Assembly: GCA_028565635.1 (NCBI GenBank)
Contig: JAOXYB010009234.1
Coordinates: forward strand, 1-19,993
Origin: Phoronis ovalis
Lineage: Eukaryota > Phoronida > Phoronidae
Direction: 5' to 3'
Length of the DNA stretch: 19,993 nt
Shown: positions 7,940 to 16,006 of the stretch, piece after piece
How positions within the stretch are numbered: position 1 is the first letter of the stretch
Layout of the letters: every line of letters starts with the position of its first letter
The notes under the pieces: model-generated
The model's database searches: none
Told to the model about the DNA's origin: nothing
Seen by the model: the letters and a program-made list of their open reading frames with translations, nothing else
Translations under genes and position numbers: made by a program

Positions 7940-9490
7940 CTATCATTGCTTATATCACGGCTTATAGTTGGAATGAAAGATCTCGTGTGTATGTTTCTGT
8001 ATTTGTTTGGGGACCTGCACTGTTAATCTGTGTTCAGAAACAGAAGCTATGGTACCTCATGATAATGATGGCTGTGCTTTCAGCAAAGATCTTAGATCTT
8101 AGAAGCATGTCTCCAGATGCATCTTGTACATCGCATTGCAACTGCTACCATACGATGTTGGTGAATGGGATAGATGTTATGCTTTATCGACTCCTATGAT
8201 TTTTAGAGCTTTCTTTTGGACGTCATCAAGAATCTGAAGATGAATATTTGCTGGTAACATCCAACAGAGTGGGGCATATTCCATGCGGCTTCTTATCTGG
8301 GCTTTGTAGACTGTTGTGCATCCAACATTATCTATGAGTGGTCTAGGCGACACAGACATTGTCCAGCTTGTAATCCAATTTCACTCACATGTAGCATGCC
8401 AACCTCCATAAGTGGAGTACCATCAAATTAAAGAGGTGGTAAGACAGGGCATTGCTTCCTAGTTATTGTCATTGTCATGCAATTTGTTAGTTTGAAAGTG
8501 ACTTTCCATTTCTTAGCCCAATTGGACATGTTATCTAGATCCTGGTTCAGTTTCATAGCGGTAATAGTCCTGCATTCTTTTGTAGAATGATATAGGGTTG
8601 AGTCATCAGAGAGTAGAATAGATCCAAGGATTGAGCGTTGGGGTACTGATGCATTTATTGTCGACTTGGTTAATACTTGTCCAGAGATAACCACCTAAAC
8701 CTGTCTGTTAGACATTTAGTCATGTAATCAGGATAGAAGATCTGCTATTCCTTTAAGTTTCAGTTTTTCCAATAATAAAACCATTATGCAGACATTGTCA
8801 AATGCACCCTTCATGTCAAAAGCAACAATTCTTACTTCGTGACCTTGGTCTAGTGCATCAGCCCAATTCTGATTCAGAAGTGTCAGTAGATCTTGAGTGC
8901 TATGATGTGGTCGGAGGCCAACCTGCAGGTTGTTGATTAGGAGGTGGTTTTATAGGCTGCGTCGGACTGCATCTACCATATTACTTTGCTAATGGTTGAC
9001 ACGAGAGATATTGGACAATAGTTTTATTTCTGTGGGAAGGTTCTGTTATCAAAGCATAATTAGTATAGTTTGGCTAATGGTGATGCCTGTTTTGGTGTAC
9101 ATAGTTTTAAAATTCGAGCAGGTACATGTATGCCATCAGGTCCTTGTCTGTTCGAAGTTTTAACAAGATCTTCTTTATGATTTTTGGTTTGAATTTTACT
9201 TACAGAGTTGAGTTTAGTTTGTTGCCCTGGCTTTTGGTAGAGGATCATTATGCATTAAAGAAAGTACACTTGTTGGTAAATACTTGACATAGAACTTCAG
9301 CTTTTAGCGGTCACATAACATTCCCCATTTACCTTGATGACAGGGATATTGCCGTCTTTTGATTTTCCAATAATAGTATTTACAGTTTTCCACAATCTTT
9401 TGCTGCTAGTAGTCTTATCTGTGAGAACGGTTTTCTGTCTCTGGTTATGTTTTGCCTTTGTAGATTTCTCCGTTTGTAGATATTCTTTCC
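7940..9490 (-). mobile_element. Decayed LINE (CR1/Jockey-like), reverse transcriptase remnant
   Basis: On the minus strand, with frameshifts and stops, the order is: SSKRLWKTVNTIIGKSKDG (about 9330-9410), GPDGIHVPARILKL (about 9100-9145), QVGLRPHHSTQDLLTLLNQN, then motif A as AFDMKGAFD (8797-8823), VPQRSILGSILL joined directly to DDSTLYHS (about 8584-8650), LNQDLDNMSNWAKKWKVTF, YKAQIRSRMEYAPLCW, LQILDDVQKKALKIIG (about 8180), YKMHLET, LRSLLKAQPSLS, LTVQVPK and SFHSNYKP-like sequence to about 7940. The segment between motif B and the DD motif has lost the usual YINDLP...FA stretch. It is 5'-truncated with no endonuclease and is inactive. The clade is not resolved. Confidence 0.85.
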
Positions 9491-9712
9491 TATGTTGAAT
9501 AGCATATGAAAATATTTAACGAAATACCACCACATATGCTCATTTATAATAGCTTTGTAGTTATATAAATAGGGAACTATGTAAAAAGTATTTTATAACC
9601 AAGCAAAGTCTGCCTTTATTTAGAGGACTTGTTGTTGGATGGCCTATTTGATTATGTAGTTGACTGCTTTTACAATTACATTTATTGTAACATGTCATAA
9701 TGTTATCTTTAG
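9491..9712 (+). other. Intron sequence before the Pro/Arg-rich exon
   Basis: AT-rich intron with no feature recognised apart from the pyrimidine tract and acceptor at 9711-9712. Confidence 0.45.
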
Positions 9713-9841
9713 AGCGTTCGCAATCTACCAGACCACCAAGAACACCTTCTTTGGCAGAATTACCAGAGAGAGAAATACAGACTTTACCAAGAACCTACAA
9801 ACCTAGTGTTGGTGGCATAATGGCAGAGTCTCCTCCATCAG
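9713..9841 (+). CDS. BCAP-like gene exon, Pro/Arg-rich linker
   Basis: The acceptor is TTATCTTTAG; the exon starts AGCGTTCG and the donor is GTAACA. It is 129 bases and phase 1 at both ends. It reads ERSQSTRPPRTPSLAELPER, then EIQTLPRTYKPSVGGIMAESPPS. It is Pro/Ser/Arg-rich with RPPRTP and several basophilic (RxxS/T) contexts, compatible with the region before the helical segment in PIK3AP1 that is rich in RPPxP sequence. No folded domain is seen. The preceding intron holds the RT-type LINE remnant on the opposite strand. Support is phase consistency, length and composition rather than a strong family motif. Confidence 0.74.
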
Positions 9842-10130
9842 GTAACAGAGTACTGCTTAATGAAATAAAGTGCTATATTGTCCAGTAAAGATACTTGACA
9901 ATAGCAATGTTATAGATGTCACATGGGACTGCATCTAATTGTATAAAAAATATTTGCCTTGCGAGTTAGATATAAGTTATAAAGTTCTGCTTGTAGGCTA
10001 TTATTAGTGATTGTTCTACACTCCGTGTCGGTTTGTTAATTGTTGTTTAATCACTACCATGCAGTTTTTGGACAATATTTCTTAGAAGCTGCAAATGATT
10101 CTGAGGAGCTAGACATATATGCTAAAAATG

Positions 10131-10240
10131 TTTAGGAACTAGAAAATTGTAGTTATAATAGAAGCTATAAATCCATTCCTAGGAGCAAAACATATGTCCT
10201 AGAAACTTTTAGGAACTAGAAAGTTATAGCTAAAGCTATT
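10131..10240. repeat. Short direct duplication, period about 77
   Basis: TTTAGGAACTAGAAA followed by TTGTAG/TTATAG and GCTAT occurs at 10131 and again at 10208. Two diverged units are visible and no more. Confidence 0.55.
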
Positions 10241-10444
10241 AATATTTGTAATACATACTTATATCTTCCTAGTGTCTATAAGTACAATTGTCTACCATGT
10301 ATACTGTAAATAAATTTGTAGTTTCTATTTAATGATTTTTTTCCAAAACAGATTGGTAGATGACACTGTGAATCTATATAGATTGTGTAAATGAAATCTT
10401 TCAGATGTTTACTGAAAGATATTCAACTGTCTATATATTAAACC

Positions 10445-10654
10445 GACTAATACCAGAGGCAGTATAATAAAGCATTCGCGTGCTTGTTGGAGCTATTAGT
10501 TGAATCCAAATATTTCCAGAATGTGAATTTTGTGAATAAATAATCCCAGTAGTTCACCCGCTTATTCCTTGATTTATTTACAAAACATAGCATTCTGGGA
10601 ATATTTGAGTTTGCGGCGACTGGTGGCTTCATCCAGTGCATATATATAATAGTC
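10445..10654. mobile_element. Fold-back MITE related to the TA-type family
   Basis: The right end (GACTGGTGGCTTCATCCAGT ... AATAGTC then TA, 10618-10656) matches the right end of the 10970-11291 element (CTGGTGGCTCCACC ... AATAATC then TA). The interior is an imperfect inverted repeat: CAAATATTTCCAGAATG (about 10506) against CATTCTGGGAATATTTG (about 10590). The left end GACTAATACC is less well matched. A 64-codon minus frame here is repeat-derived. Confidence 0.6.
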
Positions 10655-10733
10655 TATTATTGTGGTGTATATATTTTTCACCATCAGTATTTACTAATTG
10701 TATTGAGTTTGTACCTTGCATTACTTTCACTAG

Positions 10734-10876
10734 CAAAACCAACAGAAAGCCAATCAGAAAACAATTTAATTGAAATAAATCGTGGTGTAGCAACTGGAGA
10801 ATATACCATCGATGAAGCTGTTCAACTATTTAATGCATGGAATCAACAGCCTAAAGGCAGCCTCAAAGAAAGACAG
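10734..10876 (+). CDS. BCAP-like gene exon, helical segment EAVQLFNAW
   Basis: The acceptor is CTTTCACTAG, 80 bases after a fold-back repeat; the donor is GTACAT after CAG. It starts in phase 1 and ends in phase 0. It encodes ENNLIEINRGVATGEY then TIDEAVQLFNAWNQQPKGSL and KERQ. Vertebrate PIK3AP1 has the matching pattern: a helix, a short turn, then DEAVxxFxxW followed by a Lys/Arg/Gln-rich helix, likely a coiled-coil or helical hairpin. This is the second best family marker in the window. A second AG 12 bases inside (exon from 10746) is also in phase and would drop four residues, but its upstream tract is poorer. Confidence 0.85.
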
Positions 10877-10969
10877 GTACATTTACTTTTAAGTAAAATA
10901 ATTAAAATATAATTATAATATTAAAATTAATACTTGTAATCCTTACTTGCATTACTGAGCCATGAAATA

Positions 10970-11291
10970 GACTATTTACATGCACTTGAGGGAGCTACTG
11001 TCAGACCCTTTCAATACTTTCATTCTTTAATTATACTCAAAACTTGTTTTTTTTAAATCTAACTTTAGAAAAGCTTTAACCGATGAAAATTTAACAAAAT
11101 AAAAAAAATATTAATAAATAGTTGTTTATGTATTGCTCACAAAAAGGAGGGTTATTACTTCTTAGATCCTAGAACATAAGATTCTTATTTGGTTTTGGCT
11201 CAGCCTGCAAAGGATGCGTTTTATGAATGAATCGTGCTGGGATCGTTTGGGGTCTGAGACTGGTGGCTCCACCAAGTCCATGCAAATAATC
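10970..11291. mobile_element. TA-type MITE, copy 2 (322 bp)
   Basis: Ends are GACTATTTACATGCACTTG and the complement of its diverged partner, CAAGTCCATGCAAATAATC. TA flanks both sides (10968-10969 and 11292-11293). The interior aligns with 4608-4957 throughout. It lies about 95 bases after the EAVQLFNAW exon. Confidence 0.82.
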
Positions 11292-11293
11292 TA

Positions 11294-11740
11294 TTAATTA
11301 CATAGTGTTGAAAAACAGCCTATTTGTACTAGAGAGAAGATTTTTAACAGATCAATGAACAAATAACTTACAATGTAATGGAATTTTGTAATAAATAATT
11401 TCTGGCAAACTTTGCTAAAAATTAATGAATGGCTTTCAATAAAAAAGCTATCTCATCCGATTTTTTTCCCAGTTCAGATGTACCTTAAGTCAGGCCAATT
11501 AATGCAATAATGTTAGTCATTTGCTGAACAAATTAATTTAAAAGCTATTCCGAGAGCTTTAAAATGCATCACAGTTAATTTGAGGATGTTTGTGATACTA
11601 TAAGTCAAAGTGTTAAATTACTGCGATACTTGCTATACACAAAATCAACAGATGAAATATTTTATGAACATACACTCTGAAATCATTACTTAATACAAAG
11701 CTTGACCATCATTTTCAGTAAATATAATGCTTTTTTGTAG
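11294..11740 (+). other. Intron sequence before the polybasic exon
   Basis: AT-rich intron; no exon, RNA gene or repeat family recognised. Confidence 0.45.
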
Positions 11741-11899
11741 AAAATGCTGCAGATAATGAGGGAAGAGTATAGTCAAGTACTGAACTCAGTGGAACAACAA
11801 GCAGAGAGAAGAGGAGGAGTATTTGGAAGACTTTTTAGAAGAAAAAAAAAGACTGGTGCAGCACCGCCACCATCTGTTGAGCAAATCAATCCTACTATT
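11741..11899 (+). CDS. BCAP-like gene exon, amphipathic helix plus polybasic patch
   Basis: The acceptor is TTTTTTGTAG; the donor is GTAAGT. It is 159 bases and phase 0 at both ends. It starts KMLQIMREEYSQVLNSVEQQ, continuing the helix from the previous exon, and then shows GGVFGRLFRRKKK (317-329) followed by TGAAPPPSVEQINPTI. The aromatic-plus-basic patch could bind acidic membrane lipids or serve as a nuclear signal; both are inference. The corresponding segment of vertebrate PIK3AP1 is also basic (Arg/Lys/Gln-rich) after its helix. The exon is frame-neutral, so skipping would remove the patch. Confidence 0.82.
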
Positions 11900-12496
11900 G
11901 TAAGTAGTTTATGTTTTAAAATTTGTAATAAATATGATTGTTTATGAATTGTAAACATAGCTGTAATCACTGCTATGATCATAGCACTAATTGTATATCA
12001 GCTGGAGTAGGTGATGTGAGCAGCCCCCATTTTGATTATTTGATTGAGGTGTCAGACTGACACATAATTATGATGTGATGGCATTGAAAGCTTTGTTTGC
12101 AAGCTTTACCTCTGTTTGAATTATAGTTCCACAGTTGATGAAAGTTAAAACTATAATATTTTAATGTATTAGAGCAGAATGACATGTTTCATAGAGTTTT
12201 CTTTTCAATGTATATTTATATTTTCATTTCATTAACATGTCAGACAATTTGGGATGAGTTCCTATGCACAACTTTGTATCCCTGTTAGACTAGCCATGTT
12301 TTCTTTATTGTCTTGTAACAAAAGGTCGTTAGTTTAAAGATTAATGATTGGTTATATATTGCATTTGCATATCCATGCTCCCGGATATTCTCATGACTAA
12401 AGCACTGGGTCTTGCCTTAAGACAAAATAATTTTCTAAATCGAGAGTTTGCATTTTGTAAACAAGAAAACTTTTTGGTATAAACATTATATTTGAT
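11900..12496 (+). other. Intron sequence, first part of the largest downstream intron
   Basis: It holds a perfect interrupted palindrome GTGTCAG-A-CTGACAC (12049-12063) and AAAGCTT/AAGCTTT near 12090-12110. No exon or repeat family is recognised. Confidence 0.45.
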
Positions 12497-13125
12497 GAAA
12501 TAATAATAATAATAAAATAATAAATTTATTTATTATAGTGACTTGTGTATTACAATGTTATCTGTACCTCTAGATGTGCCTCAATACAATTTGCACCCCC
12601 AGGACAGTGCAAACTCAAAAAATATTATACAATAAACACCCAGCCCTATTGGGCTTATCGGTCACTTTAAACATATATTCGGTTACAAACTAAGGTTAAT
12701 GTTTTCCATACACTTTTCATGTTTTTCTAACAGTCATTAGTAGTTAATGTCATGAATATATATTGGTTCTCCGTCTAAGAAAGAGACTTTCTATATATTT
12801 TGCTAGTAATTTCCAATTGTTTTTTATCATGTAAATAAGTATTTCTTGATAACATGACTGTTTATCTTTTATTATTGTGACGAGTATCGATTCTCTAATG
12901 TCATCAAAAATTAAACACTGACAAACAAATGGATTTCATTTTCTACAGTATTCTGGTCACACAATTTACGAATTCTATCTCCTAGTTCTAATCCTACATA
13001 TCTACCTGTTCCTACTGTCAGTGGCAAGATACCAAGTATAGTTTGGGCTAGCAGTGACTGTTGTGATCTAGACCAGCAAGTAGTCAAATTTTTTCCAGAC
13101 AATACTCCAATTTTCAAACAGAACT
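12497..13125 (-). mobile_element. 5'-truncated LINE 3' end with (AAT)n tail
   Basis: On the minus strand, about 12911-13117 reads ILGILPLTVGTGRYVGLELG, then DRIRKLCDQNTVENEIH. This resembles the C-terminal segment often found after the RT in non-LTR elements and related ORFs, with GRYRG, C..C and VE(D/N)E(F/I)HF. One frameshift later it continues as IFDDIRESILVTIIKD and onward to a stop near 12773. A 3' UTR-like stretch then leads to (AAT)n/(TTA)n at 12497-12537, as expected at a LINE 3' tail. There is no RT domain, so the copy is heavily truncated and dead. Confidence 0.65.
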
Positions 13126-13854
13126 AACATTGCATTTTGTATGTTACACTGACTTTTTGTCTCAAAAAATCACAGTAAATAATAATTCTTTTCAATAGCC
13201 CAAATCGATAGTATCATGCTATGGCAATGGAATTTGAATATAAATGTAAGTTACAGTGTTTTTGAAATATTTCAAGAACCCTGCACATTTGTTAAATATT
13301 GGCAGTTCTATGAGCAAATTTAAAAAATCTATTCACTTGAAATGAAAATTAGATTGCATGTAGGTAGGTAACTTGCGATCTAAAAATTATATTAATAATG
13401 TAGGGAAAAAAATCACCTGTTCATACAAAGCATATCTTAAAAATAGGTAGAAATGATGCAATTCAGCTTATAACATTAGCAATAGTAGCCAGTTTTATTA
13501 CAAACTAGTTACAAATATTAAAGCACTGTTCTATATTTACTGTCTGAATTATTATGCAGGGTGAATTTTACTTTCAGTTTTCCTAGCTAGGCGGTGATTA
13601 CGTCATGTACTGTCTGGTATTGTGACATAAAATAACTTCAGTATAAGACTAGTTTATAGTTATGTATTTTAAATAACTATTAATCAAACAGTAATGCAAT
13701 AAAATGGGTTGTGCACAGGAACTTTTCCCAGATCTCTAGACAGTTGCCTTTAGCAATCTGTATGAAACTTTGTTTAAGTTATTCTCAAACAAGGATTTAG
13801 TACCGGTACTAAAAGGGATGGAAATATATTTTTATTTATCTAATTCTGCTTTAG
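13126..13854 (+). other. Intron sequence with an 18-bp perfect palindrome
   Basis: TTTAGTACCGGTACTAAA at 13796-13813 is a perfect 18-bp palindrome, 41 bases before the small exon. The rest is AT-rich with nothing recognised. Confidence 0.5.
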
Positions 13855-13900
13855 GCAAAAGCAGCAGATGAATACAATGCAGGAAGACCAAGCAGTACAA
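13855..13900 (+). CDS. BCAP-like gene small exon (46 bases)
   Basis: The acceptor is TCTGCTTTAG; the donor is GTTAGT. It starts in phase 0 and ends one base into a codon. It encodes AKAADEYNAGRPSST. The size, the correct phases on both sides and the Ser-rich sense support it, but a 46-base exon cannot be proved by eye. It joins the next exon into a single Ser-rich run (RPSSTSSSRSSTAS), which supports the junction. The previous intron is nearly 2 kb and contains a LINE remnant; an 18-base palindrome lies 41 bases upstream of the exon. Confidence 0.68.
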
Positions 13901-14539
13901 GTTAGTATTAGTTTCTTTGAAATTCCTGCTGAATTGCTAGAAAGTGCGGTTAAAGGTGATTGACTGATCAAGTTTTTGTACTCTTGCACTTTACACTGGA
14001 GAAAGTAAATCTCCAACATTTGAGTTTTTTGCATAGTGGTTTAGCAAAGTATTTCATTATCTTTGTGGGATGAGAAAAAACTTGAGGAATTTGCAAACTG
14101 GGTAAATATCCATATACCAACCCCAGGAAATCACTCCCATACATTCAACTGGACCTACCAAACTCTCTCGCTGAAGATTCTTAATTCCAAAAATGCTGTT
14201 GGTAGAGATACCAAATTTCAAAAATTTAGATATCACATTAAAGAAAATTGACTGTATAGTCCCGTAGTAAAAAAAATCAGGTAAAATAACTAGCAGTATA
14301 CAAATACCAAACTGGGTGAAATAGATGCTGTAAAAATAACAAAATTCAAAATTGCTAACAGTAGAGGTACATGGAACCAAAAAAATCAACCCCTTCCAGT
14401 GGAACCTCCTCTTACCACTTTGATTCAGAGTGATTTCCTAGGATACCAACTGTTTTAATTGCTTCATCATAGAACACTTTTAAAACATATAATTCATTCT
14501 ACTATTCTATTTAAATTAACATTTTACTACTTTTTCCAG
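13901..14539 (+). other. Intron sequence
   Basis: No repeat or exon recognised. Open frames on both strands around 14057-14389 overlap one another and match no family. The intron ends in a good TTTTTCCAG acceptor. Confidence 0.45.
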
Positions 14540-14616
14540 GCTCATCACGAAGCAGTACAGCAAGCAATGGAAGTATAGGAAGAGACAGCGGTAGCTTTAG
14601 CGGAGCTGATGATCTG
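14540..14616 (+). CDS. BCAP-like gene exon, Ser-rich segment
   Basis: The acceptor is CTTTTTCCAG; the donor is GTATGT. It starts two bases into a codon and ends in phase 0. It encodes SSRSSTASNGSIGRDS then GSFSGADDL. The run resembles the Ser/Thr-rich stretch of vertebrate PIK3AP1 (STSSTASSTSNRSS...), which lies between the basic helix and the Pro-rich tail, so position as well as composition agrees. It is likely disordered and phosphorylated (inference). The following intron is half microsatellite. Confidence 0.8.
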
Positions 14617-14892
14617 GTATGTTTTGTTTTTCATGTTGATCAAGCATCTTGTCCATTGTCCGTGCAAGTCCATTAATAAAGAACACCTAAAATTTTGTTA
14701 TGAACACTTTAAAAGTTAAGGTAGCGAACATTGTTGGAACAATTTATTAACACTTTATACATTAAGTTAAATTTTAGTTAATATCATATAACAATTAAAT
14801 GAGAAGCTAGACAAACAAAAATATATATATTTAGAAAGTATACAATCAATCTTTATAAATGTGTCACTTATTTTCCCCTGATACCACTTACT

Positions 14893-14913
14893 ATATATGT
14901 ATGTATGTATGTA

Positions 14914-14962
<49 letters not shown>

Positions 14963-15209
14963 ATGTATGTGTGTGTGTGTGTGTGTGTGCATATGTATAT
15001 ATAGGTATATATGTATGTATGTATGTATGTGTGTATGTGTGTGTGTGTGTATATGTATATATGTATCTATGTATGTGTGTGTGTGTGTGTGTGTGTATAT
15101 GTATCTATGTATGTGTGTATGTATGTCTGTGTGTATATGTATATATGTATGTATGTATGTATGTAAGCATGCATGCATGCACGCACACACACACGCACAC
15201 ACACACACA
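14893..15209 (+). repeat. TATG/TG microsatellite ending in CATG/CA
   Basis: About 317 bases of alternating (TATG)n and (TG)n blocks, then GCATGCATGCATGCACGCA and (CA)n. It fills half of the 630-base intron. The TG and CA parts are complementary, so the intron RNA can fold on itself. Long open frames reading only C, V, Y, M, H, T or I here are artefacts of the repeat. Confidence 0.95.
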
Positions 15210-15246
15210 GCTCTCACTGTTATGATAAAATGAAATAATCTTGTAG

Positions 15247-15351
15247 AGTACTACTGCAAACTATGATGATGAATGTAGAATGTCTCCTATTGAAGAAGTT
15301 GTGGGATCCAGAGGTGTACAGAGAACACAATCAACCCGCAAGATAAGTCAA
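15247..15351 (+). CDS. BCAP-like gene exon, RTQSTRKIS segment
   Basis: The acceptor is AATCTTGTAG with only a weak pyrimidine tract; the CA-repeat of the microsatellite ends about 37 bases upstream. The donor is GTTAGT. It is 105 bases and phase 0 at both ends. It encodes STTANYDDECRMSPIEEVVG then SRGVQRTQSTRKISQ. The motif RTQSTR echoes RSQSTR of the 9713 exon. No folded domain is visible. The exon is frame-neutral and a plausible alternative exon given its weak 3' splice site. Confidence 0.75.
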
Positions 15352-15574
15352 GTTAGTAAAATAATATTTAAAAAATAAAAAAAAAGATAAAAATGACGTG
15401 TTGGATATACAACAAGGTAGAATGTGTAATTTACCTGGTAAAATGAAGTAATTTCAGACTTACTATTACATTGAGTGGAATCATTTTTAGTTCTGTTTCC
15501 AAATTAATATACATGTACACTTATACTATTTATTCTGTTTTACTGATTATGATTGCATTTGCACGATATTGCAG

Positions 15575-16006
15575 GTTGAGAGATTATCCCTCCGCCAGGA
15601 AGCTTTACTTCGATATTCTGATCTTACTCCTGATGCACCACCACCATTACCTGTCCGAGGCAATCGTCAGAGTATTCCTGATCCATCACCAATGCTTCCT
15701 CCACGGAGTCAAAGTCCAGCGACAGTACCAACCAGAGAACTTCCTAGGAGAGGCTCCCTACACCACCATGGTTCTGATGAGACAGAAACCAAGCCTTCTT
15801 CTCTCTCACCATATAATGAAATGCATAGTAATGAAGCTAAAACGAGGAAAAAAAGCAATCCCTTTGGAATAAATCTTCATGAAAGTAAACTGTTTCAAAG
15901 ACAGCAACAAAAAGAAAACACAGTGAAAAATGATTCAGATGGCAGTGATTCTGCAGAGTCGTTACCGGATGATGCACCTCCCCCTCCTCCTGTCCCAAGG
16001 AGATAA
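15575..16006 (+). CDS. BCAP-like gene terminal exon, Pro-rich C-terminus and stop
   Basis: The acceptor is GATATTGCAG, then 143 codons to TAA at 16004-16006. It opens VERLSLRQEALLRYSDL, then a Pro-rich tail with three PxxPxR class II SH3-binding motifs: PPLPVR (444-449), PMLPPR (460-465) and PPVPRR at the very C-terminus (559-564). Vertebrate PIK3AP1 also ends in a poly-Pro run plus PxxPxR and Arg/Gly, so the end is conserved. LRYSDL fits the ITIM form. SPYNEM (Y501) is a second strict YxxM. PRRGSL is a PKA/14-3-3-like site. Between them lies a charged Lys/Glu/Asp-rich segment. Confidence 0.9.
   Translation, partial: VERLSLRQEALLRYSDLTPDAPPPLPVRGNRQSIPDPSPMLPPRSQSPATVPTRELPRRGSLHHHGSDETETKPSSLSPYNEMHSNEAKTRKKSNPFGINLHESKLFQRQQQKENTVKNDSDGSDSAESLPDDAPPPPPVPRR

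Larger units (their letters stand above)
3762..16006 (+). other. Gene span: BCAP/PIK3AP1-BANK1-Dof family adaptor, 3' part, 11 exons
   Basis: Family members are cytoplasmic scaffolds without catalytic activity. They are tyrosine-phosphorylated downstream of immune or growth-factor receptors and recruit PI3K p85 through YxxM motifs. Eleven exons join with compatible phases (introns 0,1,1,1,1,0,0,1,0,0) into 564 residues plus stop. Visible order: ankyrin-like segment (residues 1-65), tyrosine-motif linker (about 66-245), helical segment with EAVQLFNAW (about 255-315), polybasic patch (about 320-329), Ser-rich stretch (about 358-386), Pro-rich tail (about 436-564). This order and several peptides match my memory of vertebrate PIK3AP1, including the Pro-rich C-terminal end. 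The TIR-like and DBB regions expected N-terminal to the ankyrin part are not found in 1-3761, so the start lies upstream. BANK1 and Dof are alternatives within the family; the assignment is to the family, not to a one-to-one orthologue. Confidence 0.85.

Noticed and set aside
10447-10641. 64-codon minus-strand frame
   Set aside because: It falls within a fold-back repeat and shows no protein family features.
10746-10876. Alternative acceptor 12 bases inside the EAVQLFNAW exon
   Set aside because: It keeps the phase, but its upstream tract is purine-rich; kept only as a possible minor form.
11773-11982. Minus-strand frame opposite the polybasic exon
   Set aside because: Antisense shadow of a well-supported plus-strand exon.
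14057-14389. Overlapping frames on both strands between two real exons
   Set aside because: Overlapping opposite-strand frames with no family similarity; the true exons on both sides join without them.
14859-15233. Long open frames on both strands through the microsatellite
   Set aside because: They translate only the TG/TATG/CA repeat and have no protein character.
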